This document shows, piece after piece, positions 37,381-45,730 of a stretch of DNA of 64,000 nucleotides. Within the stretch, counting starts at the first letter, position 1; each line of letters starts with the position of its first letter. Both the position numbers and the translations under genes were made by a program. Source of the stretch: Polymorphobacter megasporae (lineage in GTDB: Bacteria; Pseudomonadota; Alphaproteobacteria; Sphingomonadales; Sphingomonadaceae). The stretch is from the NCBI RefSeq assembly GCF_018982885.2, contig NZ_CP081848.1, forward strand, positions 3,162,001-3,226,000. Direction: 5' to 3'. The notes below the pieces were generated by a model, which had not been told where the DNA came from, searched no databases, and saw nothing but the letters and a program-made list of their open reading frames with translations.

Positions 37381-38463
37381 ATGAGCTTTTTCAGCAGCGC
37401 CTATAAACCAAAGTCGACTTCGGGTGACGAGCACAGCAACGAGATCGGCTGGGCGATCACCCAGTTCGAAGTCTTCGCGATGAACCCCAAGCTCAAATAC
37501 GAACTCAGTGGCGGGAAGCATCACCCCTATCCGCAGATCACGCCGATTACCCCCCACGAATATACGCCGATCGACATGATGACCCAGCAGTTGATCGATT
37601 CGATGTGGAAACGGGCCGAGCCCGCAGCAGGGGCGGTACGCGGCGGCGTCCAGATCGGCCGACGGGAAAAACCAGCGGCGCCCGACAGCCTTGCGATCGG
37701 CCGACGAGAACAGCCAGCGGTGCGCGATACGACCGCTTATAATCCCCATGTAAATGTAACGAACCCACATTCCAAAAGCGGATTCCCAGAGGACTGGGCT
37801 TATATGAAACAAATTCCGCGAACGAATGCCATCACCTTCCGCGGCGACTCGCGCGGACCGGCGCAGGTCTTGACCGCCAGCGGCGGCTTCTCGCCGCCGT
37901 CAAGCCGAACCGATCGCTATTACCTCGAAAACGTAATTTCGGGCTTTTTTATCGACTACATGCAACGGCGTTACAAGCGAACCGTCACCAAGGCTGATTT
38001 TCTTGCTTCGATCGATCAAACGATTACGAGCGGCAACGCCAAGAAACTGCTTGTCGACTATCTTATGTGGCGCAAAATAACCCAAGGGGAGCAATTCCAT
38101 CTTGGCAACATGCTCTCACAGGAATGCTTGAAGGGATATATCTCGACGAGCCGCAACCCGCATCTCGCGTCATACTTCGGCAGCCGCTTCAATAAAGTCC
38201 CTGCGTGGGTCTACGTGACGCTGGTTCACGGCGGCTACGTCGTGCCGGCCAGTGGCGAGAAGTGGGGAACAATGGAACAGGAGATCGCGCAATGGGGGCC
38301 GATCGTCGCCGCAGACATCGTCGGGTTTCGCAAGACGGACCCCTGGGGCACGCCGCTCTCGCCGATTTATATGCGCCGCTCATTCCGCAAGAAGGAACCC
38401 AAGGCCTTCGAGGCGGCATTTAATATGCTGAGCGGCGAGAGGCCGACAATAGCCACGACCTAG
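37381..38463 (+). CDS. Putative ADP-ribosyltransferase toxin
   Basis: 360 residues, ATG at 37381. The C-terminal half carries the R-S-E signature of cholera/pertussis-type ADP-ribosyltransferases: Arg154 in AITFRGDSRGP followed by GGFSPP, the STS motif at 255-257 in GYISTSRNP, and E-Q-E at 299-301 in TMEQEIAQWG, followed by IVAADIVGFR. Residues 1-85 are an unrecognised domain; a 14-residue unit beginning IGRRE is repeated twice (about 92-119). No signal peptide. No immunity gene is obvious beside it. Lower GC than its neighbours, bounded by direct repeats. Activity is inferred from motifs only. Confidence 0.75.
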   Translation: MSFFSSAYKPKSTSGDEHSNEIGWAITQFEVFAMNPKLKYELSGGKHHPYPQITPITPHEYTPIDMMTQQLIDSMWKRAEPAAGAVRGGVQIGRREKPAAPDSLAIGRREQPAVRDTTAYNPHVNVTNPHSKSGFPEDWAYMKQIPRTNAITFRGDSRGPAQVLTASGGFSPPSSRTDRYYLENVISGFFIDYMQRRYKRTVTKADFLASIDQTITSGNAKKLLVDYLMWRKITQGEQFHLGNMLSQECLKGYISTSRNPHLASYFGSRFNKVPAWVYVTLVHGGYVVPASGEKWGTMEQEIAQWGPIVAADIVGFRKTDPWGTPLSPIYMRRSFRKKEPKAFEAAFNMLSGERPTIATT

Positions 38464-38478
38464 CAACCATCGATGTCG

Positions 38479-38548
38479 ACCTGTCGTGCCTCCCGTCGCC
38501 GGAGCATACGTCGACGCGGGCGCGGCAAAACGCCAGTTTGAAGGGCTG
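38479..38548 (+). repeat. Imperfect direct repeat, right copy (after the ART-like gene)
   Basis: Second copy of the 37088-37162 element, beginning 16 bases past the ART-like stop, same orientation, with small gaps. Conserved blocks are ACCTGTCGTGC, GCGGGCGC, AAAA-GCCAGTTT and GGCTG. Confidence 0.65.
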
Positions 38549-38599
38549 GAACCGGGGTCGTCCGGCTGGGGTTGATCGACGTCAGCCCGAGGAATTACC

Positions 38600-39625
38600 A
38601 TGCCCGCCGTCCGTCTCAAGCCCGTGTCCGATCAGGTCATCGTCGTCACAGGCGCGTCGAGTGGGATCGGCCTCGCCACCTGTGAAGCCGCTGCTCAGGC
38701 TGGCGCGAAAGTAGTGATGACCGCCCGCAACCGCGAAGCGCTCGCCGATGCGCAGGCGCGGCTGACCGCCAGCGGCGCACTGATCGAGACCGTCGCCGCC
38801 GACATCGCCGACCCCGATGCCGCCGAGCGCATCGGCGCCGCCGCGATCGCCCGCTTCGGCAGGATCGATACGTGGGTCAACAACGCGGCGGCGGCTCCTA
38901 TCGGACGCGTCGTCGATACGCCGGTCGACGACCAGCGGCGGGTGTTCGACGTCGGCTATTGGGGCACGGTCCGCGGCTCGCTGGCGGCGTTATCGCATAT
39001 GAAGCAGCGCGGCGGTGCGATCATCAATGTTGGCAGCATCGAATCCGATCGCGCCGTGATCCTGCAGGCGACGTATAGCGCGATGAAGCACGCGGTGAAG
39101 GGATTCACCGACGAGTTCCGCACCGAGGTCGAGGCCGACGGCCTGCCGGTGTCGGTCACGCTGATCCGTCCGGCTGCAATCCACACGCCCTTCCCCGAAC
39201 ACGCGCGCAATTTCACCGGCCATCCGATCACGCTGCCGCCGGTGATCTACGACCCGCGGCTGGTGGCGCGCGCAATCGTCTTCGCCGCCGCAAATCCGCG
39301 CCGCGGCCTGAGCATCGGCGGGACGGGCGTCCTCGGCACCGCGCTGGCGCAGCACTTTCCGCGGCTGACCGACCTTGCGCTCGAGCGCTTCGGCGAAGCA
39401 CTTCAGACCTTCGACAAGGACCCTCCCGCCGACCGCGCCGACAATCTGTGGGAGACGCGAGCGAGCGCGATCGACAGCAAGCAGGACGTGTATGTCCGCA
39501 CCCAGAGCCTTTGGCTGGAAGCCCAGCTGAGGCCGTGGCTTGCGGTTGGATTGGCGGGAGCGGCAGCAGTCGCCGGGCTGGCGGTGGCACGGATCGCTGG
39601 CCGCAAGCGGAGCGTCGGTAACTAG
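38600..39625 (+). CDS. Short-chain dehydrogenase/reductase with C-terminal membrane anchor
   Basis: 341 residues. A Rossmann N-terminus with TGASSGIGLAT binds NAD(P); NNAAAAPIG follows, then the catalytic Ser/Tyr/Lys in NVGSIES and YSAMKHAVKG. After the roughly 250-residue core, an extension of about 90 residues ends in a hydrophobic helix (WLAVGLAGAAAVAGLAVARIAG) and basic tail, probably a membrane anchor. The substrate is unknown. GAGGA precedes the start. Such extended SDRs are common in sphingomonads. Confidence 0.9.
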   Translation: MPAVRLKPVSDQVIVVTGASSGIGLATCEAAAQAGAKVVMTARNREALADAQARLTASGALIETVAADIADPDAAERIGAAAIARFGRIDTWVNNAAAAPIGRVVDTPVDDQRRVFDVGYWGTVRGSLAALSHMKQRGGAIINVGSIESDRAVILQATYSAMKHAVKGFTDEFRTEVEADGLPVSVTLIRPAAIHTPFPEHARNFTGHPITLPPVIYDPRLVARAIVFAAANPRRGLSIGGTGVLGTALAQHFPRLTDLALERFGEALQTFDKDPPADRADNLWETRASAIDSKQDVYVRTQSLWLEAQLRPWLAVGLAGAAAVAGLAVARIAGRKRSVGN

Positions 39626-39628
39626 AGC

Positions 39629-40222
39629 TTATTTGTCGGCGGGCTGGCTGCTCGCGGCGGTGCGCTTGGCCTCGATCTCGGCGACGCTGAGGATCGGGTA
39701 AACGTTGGTCAGATAGAGGTAGAAAAAGCCGAGCGACAGGAACAGGACGATCACGCCGAGGAACGGCGAGTTGATCTTGGCTCCTCCCGGCAATTCGACC
39801 GAGCCTGCGCTCGCGGCGTCGTCGTGGACCTCGGTCCCGCGCAATCGCGCGAACAGGCGGAACTGGACGCCCGCGCAGATCAGCCCGAAGAAGGTGATGG
39901 CATAGACCGCGATTGCGGCGGCATCGGTCCAGAACTGGTGGTGCCGATACATCTCCGCCTGATAGTCGTCGAGCGCTGCAGCGAACCGCACGCGGCCGAT
40001 CAACGCCCTTAGCTGACCGCGTGCGAGTTCGACCGACAGCTGCTTGACCTCGGGATCGCCGGCGGTCGGGTCGGCCTGATCGTCGGTGAGCAGCGGCACG
40101 GTGTCGGTCGTCGCTGCTGGGGTTGCGATGGTCGTCGTGACGGCCGGTGGCGCGTGACGCGCCGGAACGGGGGCCGCGACAACGGCGGCGAGCAGCGCCA
40201 GAGCAGCGGCGCAACGCCTCAA
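39629..40222 (-). CDS. Unrecognised membrane protein with signal sequence
   Basis: 197 residues: signal peptide or anchor at 1-20, a Thr/Ala/Pro-rich segment, a helical periplasmic part (VKQLSVELARGQLRALIGRV), a membrane helix around 103-120 (AIAVYAITFFGLICAGVQF), a second at about 150-170 (FLGVIVLFLSLGFFYLYLT) and a charged C-terminus. The start overlaps the stop of the 40219-40764 gene by 4 bases, so the two are one unit. No family recognised. Confidence 0.65.
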   Translation of the reverse strand: MRRCAAALALLAAVVAAPVPARHAPPAVTTTIATPAATTDTVPLLTDDQADPTAGDPEVKQLSVELARGQLRALIGRVRFAAALDDYQAEMYRHHQFWTDAAAIAVYAITFFGLICAGVQFRLFARLRGTEVHDDAASAGSVELPGGAKINSPFLGVIVLFLSLGFFYLYLTNVYPILSVAEIEAKRTAASSQPADK

Positions 40223-40764
40223 CGGTGGAAGGCCAGATTATTGTCGGCCATCAGTCTGAATACAAACAGCGTGGCGCGACCGTCGACACACGGCTGCTTC
40301 GAAAGGTATCCGATGTTGGCGTTGAAGGAACCCGGATCGGCGAACAGCGGGCGGATCTTGGCGATGACGGCGTTGAGCGCGGCACTGTGCGCTGACGGGC
40401 CGCAGGCGATCGGGCCGAGCGGGGCGGACGCCATCGCCATCCCCGGGCGGGGCGTAAATGCCCAATTATTCCCTGCGATCACGTTGATGAGATACGCCGC
40501 GGCGCGGTTGCGCTGGCAAGGCTGGCCGACCTCGGCCGCCAGCCCGGCGTTGAAGCCATGCGGGTCGGGAAACATCTGCCGGACGACCGCGACCAATCGG
40601 TTGATCTGGTCGGCGGCCGGTGCCGCGCCGCAGGTCAGTGCCTGCGGGCGGTCGAGCGCGACGCTCGGCGCGACGGTCTGGGCCTGCTGCGACGTGCCGA
40701 CGGTCTCGGCAGACGCCGACGTCGCCCACACGACGATCAATCCGATGAACAGCGCGAACCGCAT
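40219..40764 (-). CDS. Unrecognised secreted protein
   Basis: 181 residues from the ATG at 40764, with a signal peptide ending TSASA (MRFALFIGLIVVWATSASA). Two similar segments can be seen, each pairing a CGAAPAADQINRLVAVVRQMF-like helix with a DP-x-x-FNA-x-[IL] turn and a Cys (FPDPHGFNAGL, FADPGSFNANI), so the protein is probably an internal duplication with paired cysteines. It is coupled to the following membrane protein gene. Function unknown. Confidence 0.65.
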   Translation of the reverse strand: MRFALFIGLIVVWATSASAETVGTSQQAQTVAPSVALDRPQALTCGAAPAADQINRLVAVVRQMFPDPHGFNAGLAAEVGQPCQRNRAAAYLINVIAGNNWAFTPRPGMAMASAPLGPIACGPSAHSAALNAVIAKIRPLFADPGSFNANIGYLSKQPCVDGRATLFVFRLMADNNLAFHR

Positions 40765-40954
40765 CCCCGACCACTCCCGCTGGCCGGTTATACCATCGTC
40801 AGGAGAAGTCGCCAACTAGGACGGTGCAGATGGGCCGCCATGTATTTGCAATTACTGCTGCGCCTCTGGCTTGCTCGCAGAAGCGTCGGGTCGAATCACA
40901 GAAATTAAGACGCCCTTAATCACGTGCAAGCCAGGGCGATCCTCGGTTCATTGC

Positions 40955-41083
40955 TTACTGCCGAAACTCGATCATCGGGTCACGCTCGCCGCCCGTGACT
41001 GGCGTCTCGCCGAACATTACCCAACACATCACCAACAGCACAGATAACGCGGCCACCAATAGCCACCCCACGCGACCTGACAA
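40955..41083 (-). CDS. Predicted 42-residue single-span membrane protein
   Basis: A short frame from TTG at 41083 with AAGGGA seven bases upstream to a TAA at 40955. It encodes a basic N-terminus (SGR), one clean hydrophobic helix (VGWLLVAALSVLLVMCWVMF) and a polar acidic tail (GETPVTGGERDPMIEFRQ). The positive-inside charge layout and ribosome site favour a real microprotein, but there is no homologue I recognise. Confidence 0.45.
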   Translation of the reverse strand: MSGRVGWLLVAALSVLLVMCWVMFGETPVTGGERDPMIEFRQ

Positions 41084-41649
41084 TGCTGCATCCCTTCGCG
41101 CGCATAGAAGATAGACCAAAAATCAATACGCTACACACGGGATACTAAAAGTCTCGTTTACCGAATCTGCTAGCGTGTTATCTGTCATTGTGGTGGAGCG
41201 GCAAGGCATTCGTCCGGGAATGCCGCCATGCGACAATATGGCGTCGGCTTGAATGCAATTGTCTTTACTCAGTGTGGATTTTCCAGCATCATCGTACATG
41301 TCTTTCGCACGATATTGGCAGCGATATTGGCGAACTGTACGGAAACGGGCACAGGCTGGTACAGAGTACTTAGACGGCTTCGTACGCCTTGCCAGCGAAT
41401 TGCGACTCGACGCACGGTTTTAGCGTATTGATCTCGCGCTGAGCTGCCGAGGTGATCACCAGTCGCACCGAAACCCGCGGCTCACGCCATGCCCGCAAGT
41501 GACCGTCGATGTGCGGACTGTGTGCGCGTGTTTGTGCGGCACTATTGCTATTAATTACAGTGGCTTCACCGGTTTACACCTTAGCAGATGCGCGAACCGC
41601 CAATTTTTGCGGGAAAAGCGGGGGCGTCGGGCCTAAGCTAAGCCGCGTA
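41084..41649. other. Long intergenic region before trmFO
   Basis: About 570 bases of lower GC with no persuasive gene. A small hairpin is visible at 41205-41224 (GGCATTC / GAATGCC with a 6-base loop). A frame open from ATG 41509 into trmFO gives a leader-like hydrophobic stretch, but it has no ribosome site and does not match the trmFO family, so I treat it as non-coding. Confidence 0.45.
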
Positions 41650-43032
41650 TTGCCAGCAGCATCGAAAGGCCTTTCGATTTCTCATTCCGCTCCAGACGCC
41701 ATCCACATCATTGGCGGCGGCCTCGCCGGGTCCGAAGCCGCGTGGCAGATCGCCCGCGCCGGAGTGCCGGTCGTCCTCCACGAGATGCGCGGACCGCACA
41801 AGACCGACGCGCATCATACGGACGCGCTTGCCGAACTGGTCTGCTCGAACAGCTTTCGCTCCGACGATCCCGAGCATAATGCGGTCGGGCTAATCCACGC
41901 GGAAATGCGAACGATGGGGTCGCTGATCTTGCGCTGCGCCGATGCCGCGCGCGTCCCCGCCGGGTCGGCGCTCGCGGTCGACCGCGACGCCTTCGCCGAT
42001 GCCGTCACCGCTGCGATCGAAGCCGAACCGCTGATCGAACTGCGCCGCGAACTCGTCGCCGCGCCGCCGCCCGAATGGGGCCAGGTGATCATCGCCACCG
42101 GCCCGCTGACCGCCGGACCGCTCGCCGCGTGGATTGCCGAACGCACCGGCGAGGACGCCCTCGCCTTCTTCGACGCGATCGCCCCGATCGTCCATTTCGA
42201 CTCGATCGACATGGACACGGCGTGGTTCCAGTCGCGCTGGGACAAGGGCGACAGCAAGGACTACATCAACTGCCCAATGGACAAGGCGCAGTACGAGGCC
42301 TTCGTAGAAGCGATGCTGAACGGCGAGAAAACCGAATACAAACAATGGGAAGGCACGCCGTACTTCGACGGCTGCATGCCGATCGAGGTGATGGCCGAGC
42401 GCGGGGTCAACACGCCGCGCTTCGGGCCGATGAAGCCGGTCGGGCTGACCAATCCCGCAACCGGGCGACGGGCCTGGGCGGTGGTCCAGCTGCGGCAGGA
42501 CAATGCGCTGGGAACGCTGTGGAACATCGTCGGCTTCCAGACCAAGCTCAAGCACGCTGAACAGGTCCGCGTTTTCCGCACGATTCCGGGGCTGGAGAAG
42601 GCCGAGTTCGCGCGGCTCGGCGGGCTCCACCGCAACACCTTCATCAAGTCGCCGATCCTCCTCGACGACCAGCTCCGCCTCCGCGCCGAGCCGCGGCTGC
42701 GCTTCGCCGGGCAGATCACCGGCTGCGAGGGCTATGTCGAGAGCGCCGCGGTCGGGCTGATCGCCGGGCGCATGGCAGCGGCCGAAGCGCGCGGGAAATA
42801 CCTCGAAGCGCCGCCGCCGACGACTGCGATCGGCGCGCTGCTGAGCCACATCACCGAGGGTGCCGAGGCGGACAGCTTCCAGCCGATGAACGTCAACTTC
42901 GGCCTGTTTCCGCCGATGGAGCCGCCGGTCCACAAAAGCCTGCGCAAGCCGGCGATGGCGGCGCGGGCGCGCGCCGACCTCGCCGCGTGGCTCGGCGAAC
43001 CGGCGGAACAGGTGGAGCAGGCGGCGGCGTAG
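41650..43032 (+). CDS. trmFO: Methylenetetrahydrofolate-tRNA-(uracil-54-C5)-methyltransferase
   Basis: Folate- and FAD-dependent enzyme that makes m5U54 in the T-loop of tRNA. The conserved N-terminus [22 protein letters not shown] (FAD Rossmann) starts at about 41692; family blocks [51 protein letters not shown] and [13 protein letters not shown] follow. The start is uncertain: TTG at 41650 is the nearest standard start codon, but an ATT at 41674 with AAAGG just upstream would give the family-like [14 protein letters not shown]. An ATG at 41509 seems too far upstream. Confidence 0.93.
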   Translation: MPAASKGLSISHSAPDAIHIIGGGLAGSEAAWQIARAGVPVVLHEMRGPHKTDAHHTDALAELVCSNSFRSDDPEHNAVGLIHAEMRTMGSLILRCADAARVPAGSALAVDRDAFADAVTAAIEAEPLIELRRELVAAPPPEWGQVIIATGPLTAGPLAAWIAERTGEDALAFFDAIAPIVHFDSIDMDTAWFQSRWDKGDSKDYINCPMDKAQYEAFVEAMLNGEKTEYKQWEGTPYFDGCMPIEVMAERGVNTPRFGPMKPVGLTNPATGRRAWAVVQLRQDNALGTLWNIVGFQTKLKHAEQVRVFRTIPGLEKAEFARLGGLHRNTFIKSPILLDDQLRLRAEPRLRFAGQITGCEGYVESAAVGLIAGRMAAAEARGKYLEAPPPTTAIGALLSHITEGAEADSFQPMNVNFGLFPPMEPPVHKSLRKPAMAARARADLAAWLGEPAEQVEQAAA

Positions 43033-43035
43033 CGG

Positions 43036-43542
43036 CTACTGCGCCTCCGCCGGCTCCTCGGGGGCAGCGGCGACTGCGCCCCCCGGGGGGCAGACGGCCT
43101 TGGTCCGCGGCTTGTGCTTGACCGCCGTCGTCGCAAACTCCTCCGGCGTCAGCCGGCCGTCATGCTTGGTGTCGGCGGCGTCGAATTTTGCGATCGCCTT
43201 GACCGAATATTCCTCGAAGCTGAGCTTGCCGTCGTGATTGACGTCGAGCTTGGCGAACGCCTTCTTGCGGCTGACGAAATACTCGTCGCGGGTGATCGCC
43301 CCGTCCTTATCCTTGTCGTAGCGCGAAAAGCGCTTCGCCTCGCGGTCGGCGGGGGTAACGTCGGACACCGGGGCGACCAGCGCAGCGGCCGCGGCAGCGG
43401 GCGTGATCTCGGCGGCTTCCGCAGCGGTCGGCGCGGAGAAATGCACCGCCGCCGCGTGCGGCGCGCTCTGCCGCCACAGCATCACCGCGCACACCATCAA
43501 CGCCGCGACAACTGTCGCTGCTAGCCACTTCGGTACAATCAT
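43036..43542 (-). CDS. EF-hand calcium-binding exported protein
   Basis: 168 residues with an N-terminal signal anchor (AATVVAALMVCAVMLW). After an Ala-rich linker come three EF-hand loops: DKDKDGAITRDE, DVNHDGKLSFEE and DTKHDGRLTPEE, each with the expected acidic ligands at positions 1, 3, 5 and 12. It is likely a periplasmic calcium sensor or buffer. The role is unknown. It ends 3 bases from the convergent trmFO stop. Confidence 0.85.
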   Translation of the reverse strand: MIVPKWLAATVVAALMVCAVMLWRQSAPHAAAVHFSAPTAAEAAEITPAAAAAALVAPVSDVTPADREAKRFSRYDKDKDGAITRDEYFVSRKKAFAKLDVNHDGKLSFEEYSVKAIAKFDAADTKHDGRLTPEEFATTAVKHKPRTKAVCPPGGAVAAAPEEPAEAQ

Positions 43543-43592
43543 CGTCGCCCCCGACTACCCCAGCGCCCTCCTCGCACATGCAGGAGCGCGTG

Positions 43593-44291
43593 TCAGCGTC
43601 CCGTCGCGATCCAGCGGAGCAGGCGCACCTGCCGCCCGATGCCGCCAGGAACGCCGGCCGGGCGGTCACCCAGCGCCCGCGCGACATCGGCAGCGGCGAA
43701 CCCGGCCAACGCGGCGAGCGGGCGCAGCGCGGGGGCGAGCCGCGCGGGGAAAGCCTCCGCGGCGATCCGGCGGGCATCGTCGGGGTCGACCGGGGGCGCC
43801 TTGACGCCCTCACGGACGAGCTGCCCGAGCGCCCAGACGCGGCCGAGCGCGCGCGCCGACGGCTGCGCTACCCCGAGCGCGGTGGCGCACGCCGCGAACA
43901 ATGTCCCGCCGCGCCGGTCGAGATGGTCGTCGAGCACCCTGCCCGCGAGCCGCTCCTCGATCAGCAGCGACAGGAAAGCGTCCTCAAGCGGCTCGAGCGC
44001 CTGCCCCTTCACCCCCAGCGGCAGCGCGTAGTCGCCCAGCGCGGCAAGCACCGGTTGCGCAGGCGGCGGTGCAATATCGAGCTTGGTCAACGCCTCGCGC
44101 CACCATTCCAGCCGGATCTCACCGAGCATCGCCTCGGTCGTCGTCGCCACGACCTGCGCGAGTTCGAGATCGAGTGCATGCAGCGCGAACAGCGCCGGGC
44201 GGATGGCCGAGGGCGAATAAAGCGTCGCGAGCCAGCGGTCGCGGTCGCGCGCCCGGACAAGGTCGGCGCAATGGTCGAGGGCCTGCTCCAT
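43593..44291 (-). CDS. Squalene/phytoene synthase family protein (NDUFAF6-like)
   Basis: 232 residues with the all-helical isoprenoid synthase fold: RDRDRWLATLYSPSAIRPALFALHALDLEL at the start, then GEIRLEWWREAL. The paired aspartate-rich substrate motifs (DxxxD) of true squalene or phytoene synthases are degenerate, and the chain is about 60 residues short. It fits the truncated family represented by mitochondrial NDUFAF6 better, so a complex I assembly role is possible but inferred. Confidence 0.75.
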   Translation of the reverse strand: MEQALDHCADLVRARDRDRWLATLYSPSAIRPALFALHALDLELAQVVATTTEAMLGEIRLEWWREALTKLDIAPPPAQPVLAALGDYALPLGVKGQALEPLEDAFLSLLIEERLAGRVLDDHLDRRGGTLFAACATALGVAQPSARALGRVWALGQLVREGVKAPPVDPDDARRIAAEAFPARLAPALRPLAALAGFAAADVARALGDRPAGVPGGIGRQVRLLRWIATGR

Positions 44292-44430
44292 CGCCTACGC
44301 TATAGCTTCGCCGCGGGGCGCGCGGCCATCCCCTTCTCGGTCTGCGAAAGCAATGCTCGCAATCCGCGGCAGGGTTGTTACGGAAGCGTCTCGGAACTGT
44401 TGAGGGCGGTGGCATGGCGGGCGTGATGCG

Positions 44431-45687
44431 TTGACGATTAAGCCGGCCGGAGTCACATCGCCGGTCGCAGAACCGCCCGCTATCCGCTCCATCGCGCCGC
44501 CGCTCTACATGTTTACGGCTGCCGTCGGCGGGATAACCGCCGGGTTCGTGAGCATAACGCTCGGTTATGTGCTCGTCAGCCGGGCCTTCTCGGTCGCGGC
44601 GATTGCCGAACTCGTCGCGCTGAACATACTGCCGCTGACGTGGCGTGTGCTGATCGGTCCGATGTTCGATCTTAGCCTCACTCCGCGACACTGGTTCCTG
44701 CTTTCGGCAATCGGGGCTGCGGTCGGTCTCGCGCCATTTGCCTTCGTGGGACTCGATCCCGCCAACCTCGAGTTCATCGATTTCATGGTTCTTGCGCTGG
44801 GCGTGTTCTACGCGCTCGGCTCGGGCGCGCAGACTGCTGCGATCGCCATCACGAGCGAGACCGCCGTTCGCGGGCGCATCGCGGGCTGGGTCACGGCGGG
44901 TAATCTCGGCGGCGTTGGAGTTGGCGGCGGCCTCGGGCTTTGGCTCGCGACCCATGCCGGGATGACGACGGCGGCGTTGACGCTGGCGGCGCTGTGCCTC
45001 GTCTGCGCCTCGCCGATGCTCCTGATTCGGACCCCACGTACTGGTGCAGCGCAGCCGTTTAGGGCGGTCGTTGCGGCGCTGGGGCGCGATGCGGTCGCGC
45101 TCGTGTCGACCCGACTGGGCTGGCTGACGATTATCGCAATTTCACTGCCGATGGGTCAGGGGGCCTTTATCGGGTTGCTGCCGTCGGTCGCCAAGGACTG
45201 GGGCGCGTCGGCCGACCTCACCGCGTCGACCACGGGATTGCTCGCGGGGATGATCTGCGTGCCTGGGTCATTGATCGGCGGGTATCTGTGCGACCGCTAC
45301 CCGCCGCAGCACGTCCTCGCGTGGAGCGGGATCGCCTGCGCGCTCGGCGAGGTGGCAATGGCATTCGGCCCGCGCACGCCAGCAGCCTTTTTCGTCTTTG
45401 CACTCGCCAATAACCTGCTGCTCGGCGTCGCCTATGCGGCGGTCGCCGCAGTCATCTACGTCGGACTCAAGGGCTCGAGCGGCGGCACGATGGGATCGCT
45501 GCTCGGAAGCCTGTGCAACGTCCCGGTGGTTGCGACGACGCTTTTGCTCGGCGCTGTGTCAGTGCCGTACGGCGCGAATGGAATGATGCTGACCGAGGCG
45601 GCTCTGGGTGTCGGATCGGCGCTGCTCTACGGCATGATGGCGTGGCTGTGGCGTCCACGCCTGGTCGGTGCCGCACTGGCGGCGTGA
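44431..45687 (+). CDS. Major facilitator superfamily transporter
   Basis: 418 residues with 12 predicted helices from TTG 44431. MFS landmarks are the RVLIGPMFDLSLTPRHW loop between helices 2 and 3, the AVRGRIAGWVTAGNLGG segment, and GGYLCDRYPP in the second half, the counterpart of motif A. The general shape resembles AmpG-like permeases, but the substrate cannot be read from the sequence. It diverges from the squalene-synthase-like gene. Confidence 0.85.
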   Translation: MTIKPAGVTSPVAEPPAIRSIAPPLYMFTAAVGGITAGFVSITLGYVLVSRAFSVAAIAELVALNILPLTWRVLIGPMFDLSLTPRHWFLLSAIGAAVGLAPFAFVGLDPANLEFIDFMVLALGVFYALGSGAQTAAIAITSETAVRGRIAGWVTAGNLGGVGVGGGLGLWLATHAGMTTAALTLAALCLVCASPMLLIRTPRTGAAQPFRAVVAALGRDAVALVSTRLGWLTIIAISLPMGQGAFIGLLPSVAKDWGASADLTASTTGLLAGMICVPGSLIGGYLCDRYPPQHVLAWSGIACALGEVAMAFGPRTPAAFFVFALANNLLLGVAYAAVAAVIYVGLKGSSGGTMGSLLGSLCNVPVVATTLLLGAVSVPYGANGMMLTEAALGVGSALLYGMMAWLWRPRLVGAALAA

Positions 45688-45730
45688 CGCCGTCGAGCCA
45701 TCAAGGTTCGATCGACGCCACGCCCGCTTC

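Noticed and set aside
41509-41650. Signal-peptide-like N-terminal extension of trmFO
   Set aside because: TrmFO is cytoplasmic and no ribosome site precedes ATG 41509; more likely chance hydrophobic translation.
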